Notes under the pieces: model-generated
The model's database searches: none
What the model saw: the letters and a program-made list of their open reading frames with translations, nothing else
What the model was told of the DNA's origin: nothing
Made by a program: the position numbers and the translations under genes
Shown here: positions 11,501 through 22,046 of the stretch, piece by piece
How positions within the stretch are numbered: position 1 is the stretch's first letter
How the letters are laid out: the number at the start of each line of letters is the position of its first letter
Assembly (NCBI GenBank): GCA_029582155.1
Contig: CM055895.1
Location: forward strand, 8,180,544 to 8,244,543
DNA from: Panopea generosa
Taxonomy: Eukaryota > Mollusca > Bivalvia > Adapedonta > Hiatellidae
Reading direction: 5' to 3'
Length of the DNA stretch: 64,000 nucleotides

Positions 11501-12134
11501 TTCAATCTCTCAATTCTTTTTTTTTTTTAAAATATAAAAATATCACAATAATTTAATACTTTGTAGTAATACTATTGTAGGCAATAAAAATGTTCTCTTA
11601 TTAAAAAAATCATAACAAACAATCTTTTGCAGCAATAGTTTAGACTAAAGAGAATGAAAAATATCTAAACAGGAAAAGTTCTCTCGAGGAAAAAAATGAA
11701 ACAACACACAGTTATGCAATAATTTAGATATTCATACATGTCCACTTGTACAATGATTAAACAAACAAATAAAATGACAAATGGTAAACAGTTTAGAAAT
11801 GCAAATTTCTGTTAAAACAAATGAGTATCCCAAAGCCTGGTTCAATATGAACACAACTGCACTGTCCAAGCACACACAGCTTAGTTTCTAACAAAATAAT
11901 TTAAGCAAAATGTTCATTCAGTAGTCAGAAAATTATTTTTTTACAATATCATTTCTGTAATGTGCTGACTATGCTCACAACAGTTGTTTTTTTTGTTATA
12001 AGTTGCATTTAACTCTTCTAATGAGTAGTTTAGAAAGATACAATTTAACAAGTAGACATCTCATATAACAACAGAAGCCAGTTATTCTAAAAACTAAAAT
12101 CAGATTTACATATCTTTCTCAAATTCAAATACAT
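8566..12134 (-). other. Low-complexity AT-rich region, possibly extended 3' UTR of the - strand gene
   Basis: No exon, repeat family or credible ORF was found. The 108-codon frame at 10208-10534 is hydrophobic, low in complexity and unlinked to any splice site. The stretch 9300-12134 lacks the interspersed repeats that are common elsewhere, and AATAAA motifs (- strand) occur near 9325. It could therefore be a long 3' UTR of the gene ending at 12175, but there is no direct evidence. Confidence 0.3.
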
Positions 12135-12140
12135 TTTATT
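12135..12140 (-). promoter_or_regulatory. AATAAA polyadenylation signal
   Basis: On the - strand, AATAAA lies about 35 bases after the TAA stop of the 245-residue protein gene. It is the nearest candidate poly(A) signal. Transcripts could run past it. Confidence 0.5.
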
Positions 12141-12174
12141 GTCAAGATGTTTATACATGGAGGGTAATTGGTGT

Positions 12175-12275
12175 TTAGCCAAGTATGGATGTATGTTCTC
12201 TCCGTACACTGTGTAAAACACGATCTCCAGAAATGCGTTTGTTATCTTCCCGCCATGCTGGACCTCCTTCCTGAC
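12175..12275 (-). CDS. Unrecognised 245-residue protein, exon 4 (terminal)
   Basis: On the - strand the acceptor 'aattttcag' is followed by two bases completing a Gly codon. Then come 32 residues beginning QEGGPAWREDNKRI and ending REHTSILG with a TAA stop at 12175-12177. The charged, Arg/Glu-rich C-terminus has no recognised motif. The 62-codon + strand ORF over the same bases is a shadow of this exon. Confidence 0.8.
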
Positions 12276-12424
12276 CTGAAAATTAAATACAGGTTGCCAT
12301 GGTTACTTCTTATACAATTCTTAGCATATAAAATGTCACATCAGTTTAAGTTTTGATACTACTCTACATGCTGATAGCACAAAACTTGGGGATTAATAGA
12401 TTCCAATGACCCTATAACATCTGA

Positions 12425-12534
12425 CCACAGTGATGGGCTAGTGGAAGAATGTCCACCTCACTTGTTGGTTTGATTCCCAGTCTGGTCATACCAAAGACAT
12501 GAAAAATATATTACTAGATAATGCCTTGCTTGAC
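12425..12534 (+). repeat. SINE family S6 head fragment
   Basis: 'ggtttgattcccagtctgg' and 'ccaaagacatgaaaaatat' match the 5' part of the S6 copy at 21042-21360. It ends where the pentamer satellite begins. Confidence 0.5.
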
Positions 12535-14527
12535 ACTAAAACACTACAATACAAAGCACTGCACTACACTACACTTCACTGTACTGGACTACATTGTAAT
12601 GCACTACACTACACTACAGTACACTGCACTGCACTAAACTACAAATCACTACACCACATTACACTGCACTAGAATACACTGCAATGTACTACACTATACT
12701 GCAATGCACTACACTCCATTGGACTACACTGCAATGCAATGCACTACAATATACTACACTACACTACACTACACTGCACGGCACTGCACTGCACTACACT
12801 GTGCTGCATTGCACTGCACTCCTGCACTGCACTTGACTAAACTAACCTAACCTAAACAAAACTAAACTAAACTACAATGTACTACACCAAACTAAACTGC
12901 ACTAGAATACACTGCAATGCACTATGCTACACTACAGATCACTACAATACAAAGCACAACACTACACTACAAAACACTACACCACACTACACTTCAAAGC
13001 ACTACACTACAAAGCACTATACTAAACTACAAAGCACTACACTACAAAGCTCTTCACAACACGACACTGGACTGAAATGCACTGCACAACACTACTTGGC
13101 ACTACACTACACCACAACACACTACAAAGCACTACACTGCACTGTACTGCACTTTACTACATAACACTACACTGCACTACATTACACTACAAAGCATTAC
13201 ACTACACTGGACTGCACTACACTACACCACACTACACTGGATTGCACTACACTACACTACACTATGTTGAACTGCACTACACTACATCACACTTCACTGC
13301 ACTGGACTACACTTCACTACATCACACTACAATGCACTGGATTACACTACACTACACACAAGACACTACACTGGACTATACTACATCACACTACACTTGA
13401 TTGGACTACACTATGTTAGACTACACTACAAAACACTACACTACAATACACTGGACTGCACTACATTACACTACAATGCACTATACTATACTGGACTGGA
13501 CTGCTCTACACTACACTATAAAGCACTACACTGGACTGCACTACACTACAAAACACCACACTACACTGGACTGCACTACACTACAAAGCACTACACTACA
13601 CTGTACTACACCACACTACACTGGACTGCACAATACTACAAATTATTACATCACACTACACTGGACTGCACTACACTACAAAGCACTACACTACACTGTA
13701 CTACACCACACTACACTGGACTGCACAATACTACAAAGTATTACATCACACTACACTGGACTGCACTACACTACAAAACATTACACCACACTACACTGGA
13801 CTGCACAATACTACAAAACACTTCACCACACTACACTGGACTGCAGTATAAAACAATACACTACACCACACTGCAATACAATACACCACAATACACTACA
13901 TCACACTACACTGCACTACACTACACCACAATACACTACACAACAATACACTACATCACACTACACTGCAATACACTACACCACAATACACTACATCACA
14001 CTACACTGCACTACACTACACCACAATACACTACACCACAATACACTACATCACACCACACTGCAATACACTACACCACAATACACTACATCACACTACA
14101 CTGCACTACACTACACCACACCACAATACACTACATCACACCACACTGCAATACACTACACCACAATACACTACATCACACTACACTGCACTACACTACA
14201 CCACAATACACTACACCACAATACACTACATCACACTACACTGCACTACACTACACCACAATACACTACATCACACTACACTGCACTACACTACACCACA
14301 ATACACTACACCACAATACACTACATCACACTACACTGCACTACACTACACCACAATACACTACATCACACTACACTGCACTACACTACACCACAATACA
14401 CTACATCACACTACACTGCACTACACTACACCACAATACACTACATCACACTACACTGCATCACACTTGAAAATGGACTCAAGAGTGGTTCATTTAAACA
14501 CTGCACTGCACTGCACTGCACTGCACT
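12535..14527. repeat. CTACA/CTGCA pentamer satellite with 40-bp higher-order repeat
   Basis: About 2 kb of 5-bp units (CTACA, CTGCA, CCACA, ATACA, CAAAG) lies in intron 3 of the - strand gene. From about 13880 to 14460 the pentamers are organised in an exact 40-bp (eight-pentamer) unit, with variants carrying a 15-bp insertion. From 13200 to 13860 a different pattern with CTGGA dominates. The + strand units contain no stop, so ORFs of 357 and 429 codons (Thr/His/Tyr/Leu repeats) result; they are not genes. The - strand is rich in TAG. Confidence 0.93.
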
Positions 14528-14569
14528 CAATCACACTTTACCTAGTAAAACATTAGCATTAACTGTCAA

Positions 14570-15490
14570 TTCAGCAACACCAAATCACACTAAAAAAGGT
14601 TCAGTCATCCGAAATTACTTTTTTTTTTCATTTCACTTATATAGATTTAATAAAGTAGGCCCAACCTATAAAGAACCAATAGATCAATAGGTCAATTATC
14701 ATGCTCAGCAATTGTTTGAGTGCTTCTTATAATAATATGATTTTTAAAATTTACCTTGAACTTGACTGTTTTGGCACCACCCCTAAGACCTCATGATGAA
14801 TGGGGACAATGAAATTCACATAGGTATAAACCGTCATGTCAGCAACATCAAATCCCACCAAACATCATTTACATAAGTCTATTAAGTCATAAGAAATAAT
14901 GTTTTTTGTCAATTTCTCTTATATAGATTTGGTAAAGTAGGCCCCAACCCCAACGCCAAACTGTGAGACTAAGTGTCATGCAATTCACAATTTGATTCAA
15001 CCTTAGGTAACAAAGCTGCATACAACATTTCATTACGACTGAGCTTATGGTTTTTGGGAAAAAAGTTGAAAATGTGAATTGTTTACCAACACATTAATTG
15101 TTTTAGGCCCCACCCTGAAGCCAAACCGTGAGATCCAGAGACATGCAGTTCTTATTTTTTTTATAAAGAACCCATATATGTCCATGATCATGTTCACCAT
15201 TTGTTTCAGAGTGCTTCCTATAGCAAGAAGAAGATTTTCGAAGTTTACCTTGAATTTCACTATTTTGGCCCCACCCCCAAGGCTCCAGGGGAGGGGACCA
15301 TGCAATTCACAATTTTGGTTCACACTTAGGTACCAAAGCTGCATACACATTTCATAAGGACTGAGCTTACGGTTTTTGAGAAGGACCCAAAACTGTTTAT
15401 GTATGCACAACGGATGAAGCAGAAGGACAAAGACGTCCAAAAGGTGATCACAAAAGGTCCCTTAAGATAAAGTCTCAGGTGACCTAAAAA
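14570..15490. repeat. Interspersed repeat with internal 'ggccccaccc' units
   Basis: Three related segments ('aatttaccttgaacttgact' near 14750, 'ttaggccccaccctgaagcc' near 15105, 'gtttaccttgaatttcacta' near 15243) each lead into a 'ccaccc...aag' phrase and a 'gcaattcaca' phrase. This is an internally duplicated interspersed repeat. ORFs on both strands (131 and 92 codons) run over it but match no domain. Confidence 0.6.
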
Positions 15491-15630
15491 TAAGGCATAT
15501 GTGGACAGCTTTTTATCATTTATATATTTGTCTATCTAAAATTGTCAAACGGCTCCTAAGAGATGTGCAATATGTCACACTAACCAGATATGCAAGGAAT
15601 TTTATTAATAAGAAATGGCCCTACATTAGA

Positions 15631-15817
15631 TCAGTAGTGTGCTTAATAGAATGTTGGCTGCTCATGCCAGAGGTAGTGAGTTCAATCCCCTGCTTGACTC
15701 AATGCCTCTCTAAAAACAAATCAGTACTGATTCTGTCCAGGAGGTCAACTGGAGAATGGTTCATATAAACCTCCAGCTTTCTTCACAATCAAGCTAAAAT
15801 AATTAGTATAAACTAAA
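15631..15817 (+). repeat. tRNA-derived SINE (family S2), full length
   Basis: The head has 'atgttggctgctcatgccag' and box B 'gagttcaatcccctg'. The middle has 'tcagtactgattctgtccag'. The tail is 'cttcacaatcaagctaaaat' then 'tataaactaaac'. Other copies are at 22468-22590, 27078-27273 and, reversed, 33130-33312. Confidence 0.8.
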
Positions 15818-16254
15818 CTAAAATCAATATGACATAGGTACTCCGGAATATTATGCACAAATGACTGAGGTTTGAGTATCCCTTTGTGTGACATGTTTCA
15901 GTTTTTACACAGTTAAAAATTATGACAAATAGTAATAAAATAAAACCAAGGAGATGTTCCCATTACAGTTTGTTTTCAACCATTTCACTTGAAATACCTA
16001 CTATGTTAAACATTATTTGAATAAAATAACAAAATACAAGTATATGTTAGCCTGTAAAGCTATAAAAGTGAAGTTTAAGATCTCGATGATTGATGAATGT
16101 TTGCTTCATCAAAACAAACTTGGAGATGTTCACATAATAAAACATGGTTTAACATAACAAAAGTGGAACTCCCTGTAATCTACTTTGTCATAGTCTGGCG
16201 CATTTAATTTTGTATCTATATTGGAAAGGGGCTTTGTTTGCATGTTTGAATACT

Positions 16255-16485
16255 TTGCCTCATTTTTATACCATTGAGGGCTAAAAGAAGACCAGCTACA
16301 TGTAACCTAACCACTCTTTCCTTTGATCCTGGAAGGTTAACCAGTACTCGAGCATACCAATCTCTGCAAGTAGCTGGTAACTTTCCCTCTTGAATCAATG
16401 GTATGAGATGAATTACAACGAGATGCAATGTTGTATATAAATCATCATCGTCAAGCAACTACCGAGTAAGCTAATCGCGGGCTTT
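16255..16485 (-). repeat. SINE family S3, reverse copy with altered head
   Basis: Read on the + strand it has 'ccattgagggctaaaagaag', 'taacctaaccactctttcct', 'ggaaggttaaccagtactcg' and 'agtagctggtaactttccc', matching 34860-35160. The tRNA-like head has been replaced or deleted just after 'caacgagatgcaatgttgta'. Confidence 0.7.
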
Positions 16486-16554
16486 GCTAAAAGTTTGATA
16501 CAATGTGAAATTTATATATCAGAAAATAAAGAGGAAAATTATTAATACTAGTAC

Positions 16555-16756
16555 CTGTTATGACATTATACTCTTGTCGGACTGGGTAATCTCTAGGTAC
16601 ACCTGGACCCAACATATTGCCGAGTTTATTGTGTATTCTATTGTACTGGGTGAAATAACTGGGTGGATTCTGGTCCACTTTTATAGTCTCCTTCATGTCC
16701 GCACCCTCGGTTTGATCTATTCTATTGACTAGAGATGTTAGATGTAATCTATTGGC
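16555..16756 (-). CDS. Unrecognised 245-residue protein, exon 3
   Basis: The acceptor 'ttttatttcag' is followed by 67 in-frame codons and one base carried into exon 4. The peptide starts ANRLHLTSLVNRIDQTEG and includes PPSYFTQYNRIHNKLGNML and PRDYPVRQEYNVITG. Phase is 0 in and 1 out. The donor reads GTACTA, which is weaker than the others, but the frame continues correctly into 12275. Confidence 0.82.
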
Positions 16757-16850
16757 CTGAAATAAAACAGAGTAAGACATTTTAAAAAGAGCAATGAAGC
16801 CTAAATAGTTGATTACATCATGTATATATCACATTGTTTGAATGGTGGAG

Positions 16851-16975
16851 ACCTCAGAGTAAATCTGAGTAAAACCACCGTCCTTCCATAAGTTACGAGC
16901 AAAATATCACTCATAAAGTTCTTAAACCAAGCAGGTTTGAATTCCTCGACATCAGTAGTGAGAGTTAAGTGGTCA
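16851..16975 (-). repeat. SINE family S4 fragment, reverse
   Basis: 'aatctgagtaaaaccaccgt', 'ccttcc', 'aaagttctta' and 'gtgagagttaagtg' match the middle of the S4 copies at 23940-24060 and 31630-31740. Confidence 0.6.
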
Positions 16976-16989
16976 TTAGACTATAATGA

Positions 16990-17268
16990 TGATGATTTTA
17001 TTTATTGTTGCCACCGATTTCCCATATGGGTAATGCCTCAAGAAGAGTATAAGTAATTTTAGATTTTTGGAGGAAAGTGCAGAGATTGTAGCATCCATGG
17101 TTCTTTTTTATGCCCAGTGTAAAGCACTGATACATGGAACCTTGATTTTTGTTAAAGTCTCATCCGAAAGACTAATAAGTATATTTAGTTGGAGGAATGA
17201 GAGATCGAACTTGTGACCCCTGGGTCCAAGGCCTTAACCACTGGACCACTGATCCTACCAAATTGGTC
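16990..17268 (-). repeat. tRNA-derived SINE (family S5), reverse
   Basis: On the - strand the 5' end reads as a tRNA-like head, 'gatcagtggtccagtggtta' and 'aggcc', then a box B 'gttcgatctc'. The 3' end is an AT-rich tail near 16990. Only one copy was seen in this window. Confidence 0.65.
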
Positions 17269-17279
17269 ATTATATGACA

Positions 17280-17590
17280 GACAACGCCTTATCATTTAGG
17301 ATGCTACCAGGAGTGTTGTTACCAGGCAATTAAGATATCATAAAACAGTGTGTATATGTGTATGTGTCTGGGAGGCTTATTTGAGTACAACACAGGCCTT
17401 CTGAAACAGCAGGTTCACTTGGTGCAAATAATGTCTCCAGCAATTGTCCTTGCAGTACAGTGTCGACATTGCAGTTGGGTGTTCAGTTTGCCAGTTACGT
17501 AGAAAGATGGTGGTTTTTCTCAAATTCATTCTCAGGTTTTCCTCTACCAATATGGTGTTAAACTCAATTCCAAAAAAAAAAAAAAGAAAA
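17280..17590 (+). repeat. Probable repeat 3' end with poly(A)
   Basis: The phrases 'gtttgccagttacgtagaaa', 'tttcctctaccaatatggtg' and 'ttaaactcaattcc' precede an A-run. A related 'gtttgccagttagtagaatt' and 'gatgttaaaccccgttc' occurs at about 43390-43490. It looks like the 3' end of a retroposed repeat. Confidence 0.45.
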
Positions 17591-17819
17591 AATGACTAAT
17601 ATAGTGTTTAGGACATTCAGTATAATCATAATAAGTATTCAAAAATTAAACTTCTTTTATAATCCTGATACATAACAATTATTATATTAATACAGTTTGT
17701 GGTACCGAGGAATACAGCTGAAAACATTTTGAAAAAAAATGAAAGCTTCAAGGCCATGTTGAAGAGTAGTTCTATTTAAATGGTATGAAGGATAATCAGC
17801 ATATCTGTATTATTAAACT

Positions 17820-18122
17820 CATCATTGGAAACCCACGTGTGTCAACTCTGATACTCTCCATCCATCACCCGTGGGATATAACACTTGTTTTGCGTTGTTT
17901 CTACCAAGCCACAACAAAACCATATGATTGGTTCTGTTTGCAATTTCATTTAGGGAACGTTATCCAATCGCAACGCTAGTTTCATACAAACAGCATATTG
18001 ATAAGACGTAAGCTGTATTTTGTTCTGTTCTGTTGAAATAAAATGACGCAGAGCTAGCGTAATTTCCCATGGGTGATAAATGGAGAGTATCGGAATGGAT
18101 TACGCGTGGGTATCCGACGATG
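17820..18122. mobile_element. MITE with about 60-bp TIRs
   Basis: The left arm has 'cccacgtgtgtcaa', 'gatactctccatccatcacc' and 'cgtggga'. The right arm in reverse has 'cccacgcgtaatcc', 'gatactctccatttatcacc' and 'catggga'. The element is about 300 bp with no coding capacity. The arms may extend outward to CATCATTGG / CATCGTCGG. A target duplication is not clear. Confidence 0.8.
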
Positions 18123-18172
18123 TATGAAACTATGTAATATGCAAACTGTATGCAACTTTTAACACTAATCTG

Positions 18173-18583
18173 ACAGAGGCGTGGCTTCCTATAGGCACTG
18201 TAGGCACGTGCCTACACCTTTTTCTGGAAAATCGAAAAAATAAAAGTGCCAAAAATGCAATAAATATCTGACCCCTAGTGGAGTAGGGGGTAAACTATAA
18301 CGATTGTAACACCTGTTATATGTAAATAGTAGCCACTTGAAACCATGGGACAGAAGTTATTTCATTTCCCCTTTTATTAATGTGAACATACCATAAAATA
18401 TTACATTTATTATCAATTTATTTGGTTATAAAACAGTGAATTCAATGTTAATATTAAGGATAACCAGGCCCCTAAAATATTCGTCAAAACACACCAATGA
18501 CAGTCTAGCTGAAATTTTATACAAGGGAATATTGCCATGGACTACCGCGCCTACACATCATTTTCAACCAAGCTATGCCCCTG
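18173..18583 (+). mobile_element. hAT-like non-autonomous element, copy 1
   Basis: The ends read CAGAGGCGTGGCTTCC and, in reverse at the right, CAGGGGCATAGCTTGG, a CAGRGGCRTRGCTT terminal inverted repeat of the kind seen in hAT elements. The interior shares 'agtgccaaaaatg', 'tatctgaccccta', 'atttggttataaaac' and 'ttaatattaaggataa' (reversed) with 21675-22046. No transposase ORF is seen. Confidence 0.72.
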
Positions 18584-18619
18584 TCTGGTATTCATTGAGT
18601 TAGGTTTTTATGATATCAT

Positions 18620-18870
18620 AACTCACAGGAATCTGATTATCGATCCAGGGGTTGTGTGTTTGAATCCCTGCCCGGCAACAATCTCCGCAATGATTAATAT
18701 ACGACATTGTGTCTCAATGACACTCGTCTCTCACTGTTGATTCAAGTGGGGAAGTTATTGATCAGTTACTTGCAGAGATGTGGGTGTGCTCAAGTACTGG
18801 TTAACTTTCCAGGACCCCAGGAAAGAGTGATTAAGTTAACTGATTGTATGTAAGCATAAAATTGATGAAA
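18620..18870 (+). repeat. tRNA-derived SINE (family S3), near full length
   Basis: The head has 'ctgattatcgatccaggggt', box B 'gtttgaatccctgcccgg', then 'gacattgtgtctcaatgac', 'ctcactgttgattcaagtgg', 'ggttaactttccagg' and 'aagttaactgattgt'. It lies 40-290 bp downstream of exon 2 (transcript sense), in intron 2 of the - strand gene. Confidence 0.78.
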
Positions 18871-18907
18871 TAAAAATATGCTAGATATTAAAACAAACAA
18901 AACTCAC

Positions 18908-19063
18908 AGGAATGATTGGTTTCTCCATGTAAGTTCCGGTGTAATGAGTATTCCACTCCGGAATTGGCTCCTGAGGACTGTCCAGCTTGATCTGGGATTT
19001 ATGCATTGATGGACACAGTGGGGGTCGCCGCACAGGATTCAAACTTTTACTGCCACTAAAGTT
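18908..19063 (-). CDS. Unrecognised 245-residue protein, exon 2
   Basis: The acceptor 'ttttctttacag' starts a phase 0-0 exon of exactly 52 codons ending at a consensus GTGAGT donor. The peptide runs NFSGSKSLNPVRRPPLCPSM and on to EWNTHYTGTYMEKPIIP. The same frame runs by chance into the adjacent (TGAG)n repeat, giving a misleading 286-codon frame; the acceptor, 134 bases from the repeat edge, defines the real exon. Confidence 0.85.
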
Positions 19064-19196
19064 CTGTAAAGAAAATATAACAGAAATATGTATAATACTG
19101 TTTATAGGAAACATTATTGTATGAAATATATGGACACATAAGTCAGATCTGAACAAAACAGAATGAAACAGAATTGATTGTAACAGATTGCAAGCG

Positions 19197-19720
19197 AGTG
19201 GGTGGGTGGGTGAGTGAGTTAGTGAGTAGGTGGATGGGTTTTGGGTGAGTGAGTGAGTGAATGTGTGAGTGAGTGAGTGAGTGAATGTGTGAGTGAGTGA
19301 GTGAGTGAGTGAGTGAGTGAGTGAGTGAGTGAGTGAGTGAGTGAGTGAGTGAGTGAGTGAGTGAGTGAGTGAGTGAGTGAGTGAGTGAGTGAGTGAGTGA
19401 GTGAGTGAGTGAGTGAGTGAGTGAGTGAGTGAGTGAGTGAGTGAGTGAGTGAGTGAGTGAGTGAGTGAGTGAGTGAGTGAGTGAGTGAGTGAGTGAGTGA
19501 GTGAGTGAGTGAGTGAGTGAGTGAGTGAGTGAGTGAGTGAGTGAGTGAGTGAGTGAGTGAGTGAGTGAGTGAGTGAGTGAGTGAGTGAGTGAGTGAGTGA
19601 GTGAGTGAGTGAGTGAGTGAGTGAGTGAGTGAGTGAGTGAGTGAGTGAGTGAGTGAGTGAGTGAGTGAGTGAGTGAGTGAGTGAGTGAGTGAGTGAGTGA
19701 GTGAGTGAGTGAGTGAGTGC
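19197..19720. repeat. (TGAG)n microsatellite, about 108 uninterrupted units
   Basis: An impure 5' edge (19197-19288, with GTGGGT and GAATGTGT interruptions) leads into an unbroken TGAG run to about 19719. The - strand reads as (Ser-Leu-Thr-His)n with no stops, which is a translation artefact. It lies in intron 1 of the - strand gene, close to the exon 2 acceptor. Confidence 0.96.
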
Positions 19721-20044
19721 ATGGTTGTTGTTATCGACCAAGCAGTTAATTCAAGTATATCAATGGAAACATTTTTAAAATCAGCAAAATGGTAGATACA
19801 TGTATGTGTAAGCAGAATTATCAGGGCAAAAGAAACTAGGTAAATCTGGCCAGCTCAGATGGTAATGGGTGTCCAGTGGTTTCAAGTGCCAATCCCCATC
19901 CAACCACAGTCTTTATTTTATAATGGATTGGTCATAAACTTTGTTCTAAAGCCAAGAGTCTCCCATGTCTGAATATGTGAGGAAGTAGCCATTGACTTCG
20001 AGATATAGAGTAATACTAGTATTGGTAACCACCTAACAGATCCA

Positions 20045-20562
20045 AGAAATGATGATAAGACCCAAGGAATGATGATAAGACCCATAGATAGACACAAGGA
20101 ATGATGATTATATCCAACGAATGATTATTAGACCCAATGAATGATGATTAGACCTAGGATAGACCCAAGGAATGATGATTATATCCAAAGAATGATGATT
20201 ATATCCAAGGAATGATGATTATATCCAAGGAATGGTGATTAGACCCAAGGAATGATGATTAGACCCAAGGAATAGTGATTAGACCCGAGAAATGATGATT
20301 ATATCCGAGGAATGGTGATTAGACCCAAGGAATAGTGATTAGACCCAAGGAATGGTGATTTTATCCAAGGAATGGTGATTAGACCCAAGAAATGATGATT
20401 AGACCCAAGGAATGGTGATTATATCCAATGAATGATGATTATATCCAAGGAATGGTGATTAGACCCAAGGAATGATGATTAGACCCAAGGAATGGTGATT
20501 AGACCCAAGGAATGATGATTATATCCAATGAATGATGATAAGACCCAAGTAATGATAATTAG
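20045..20562. repeat. 20-bp minisatellite, about 26 copies
   Basis: The unit is AATGATGATTAGACCCAAGG, with variants ATATCC for AGACCC and GGTGATT for GATGATT. One more unit (cttagacccaaggaatgatg) resumes at 21021-21040, on the far side of an inserted TIR element. Confidence 0.93.
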
Positions 20563-20564
20563 AC

Positions 20565-21020
20565 GTCTCACTACACAGTTACACCCCTTTTTTTTCCACA
20601 GTAACATGATTCTTACGCTAAAAAACAAGGCCTATGTAATTTAGAAATATTTTCAAAATGGTTCATAGTAGTTGTGATTTCTTGCTGCAGATGAGTAGAG
20701 CAAAAGTTGGTATAGCATATACATGCACTGCAATAAAACATATCACATCTGTTAAAAAAGTGACTTTTATAGGATTTCAACATATGCATGTATTTATGAG
20801 CATTTGAGGATTTCTTTTTTCAAAAAATCTCAGGGTGTCACTGCACCCTCTTTCAAAATTAAACGTGGTCAACCTACCAGTTATTGTGCATTTTTATGTG
20901 GGTTTACAGTCACGCTATGAAAAAAACCCAACTATTCTATGTGGAATTCTTTTTTTACCATGGAATCCTAGACCTTATTTTATAAAGAACAAAGAACAAA
21001 ATTCAACTGTGTAGTGAAAC
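20565..21020. mobile_element. TIR element inserted in the 20-bp minisatellite
   Basis: The ends are GTCTCACTACACAGTT (20565-20580) and, in reverse, GTTTCACTACACAGTT (21005-21020). Minisatellite sequence lies on both sides: TTAGAC immediately left, and TTAGAC one base to the right. That is either a short target duplication or simply the repeat period. The 456-bp interior has no long ORF. The superfamily is undetermined. Confidence 0.78.
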
Positions 21021-21041
21021 CTTAGACCCAAGGAATGATGA

Positions 21042-21360
21042 TGAGATGCACTGGCCGCCATTACAACGCATGCAGAAGGTTGTGGGTTCTATCCCTTGCT
21101 GGGTTATACAAAAAACTTGAAAAATAGCACTAGAAGCTTCTTTGCTTGGTGCTCAGCATTTTGAGGGAAGTTTTAGGTCTGGTCGGCCCAGTGTCAGTAT
21201 AATATGACCGGGTGAGGTATTATACCATGCGTCTGCAGCATCATACGTCATTGTGGCAGCACTCAGAATACTGTTTCAAGTAAACATCTTCCTGATATGA
21301 CTGAACAATTGTTAAAAGAAACACTAAACACCATACAACAACAAACACTAAAATATTGTT
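21042..21360 (+). repeat. tRNA-derived SINE (family S6), full length
   Basis: Box B 'gtgggttctatcccttgctg' is followed by 'actagaagcttctttgcttg', 'tattataccatgcgtctgca', 'actgtttcaagtaaacatct' and the tail 'acactaaacaccatacaaca'. Reverse copies are at 27698-28005, 53696-53975 and 59348-59632. Confidence 0.8.
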
Positions 21361-21674
21361 GAATATTGTTGAAACAAGGCACTAAAGGGGGACTTGGGGA
21401 GGGTTGGTTGTATTAGGGGCTTGGTTTGGAGAGCAGTGCACTTTTCAGTAGCTTGCACCAAAGCTTTAATGCAGAGTTGCAAAATGTGACCTTTTTACAC
21501 TGCAATATAACTTTGACTTTGAAGTTAGGAACCTGATATGTTACATACTGCCTCTATTCATAATAGAATAGTAGAATTAAAAAGCATAATGACCTAGAAC
21601 CTTGGAATTTTACAGGTTTCTAACAACAAATAATAAAACCTCAAAATCATCAGCATAAATCAGAATCCATTGAT

Positions 21675-22046
21675 CAAGGGCGTAGCTTGGCTGAAAACAA
21701 TGTGTAGGCACAGTAACTGTTGTAGTGAGGTGCGTGGACATGCTCCCCCAAAAATTGTTTTCAGTTAGGCTGTCATAGGTGAGTTTTGTCATATATTTCT
21801 GATGTTTTTAGAGGCCTAAGTATCCTTAATATTAACCTTGAATTCAGTTTAATAACCAAATAAATTCATAAAATGATGTTAAATATCTGGATCATATTCA
21901 ATGGTTTTTTGTTGCGAATTTATAGTTTATCCCTCTACCCTCCCCAAGGGGTCGATTTTTTATTACGTTTTTGGCATTTTATATTTTATATTTTCAGACA
22001 AGTGAAAGGCACAGAGCTACAGTGCCTATAAGAAGCTACACCCCGG
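21675..22046 (-). mobile_element. hAT-like non-autonomous element, copy 2 (opposite orientation)
   Basis: The ends are CAAGGGCGTAGCTTGG and, reversed at the right, CCGGGGTGTAGCTTCT. The interior 'aagtatccttaatattaacc', 'ataaccaaataaattcat' and 'acgtttttggcattttatat' is the reverse of copy 1 at 18173-18583. TTGAT abuts both ends. Confidence 0.72.

Noticed and set aside
13077-14690. ORFs of 107-429 codons made of Thr/His/Tyr/Leu
   Set aside because: They arise because the CTACA-type pentamers contain no stop in any + frame; there are no splice sites, start context or non-repetitive domain.
15045-15440. 131-codon - strand ORF and 92-codon + strand ORF
   Set aside because: Both run over an internally duplicated interspersed repeat, with no domain and no splice-linked partner.
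18881-19741. 286-codon and 167-codon - strand ORFs with (Ser-Leu-Thr-His)n
   Set aside because: Translation of the TGAG microsatellite. Only the 52-codon part after the acceptor at 19063 is a real exon.
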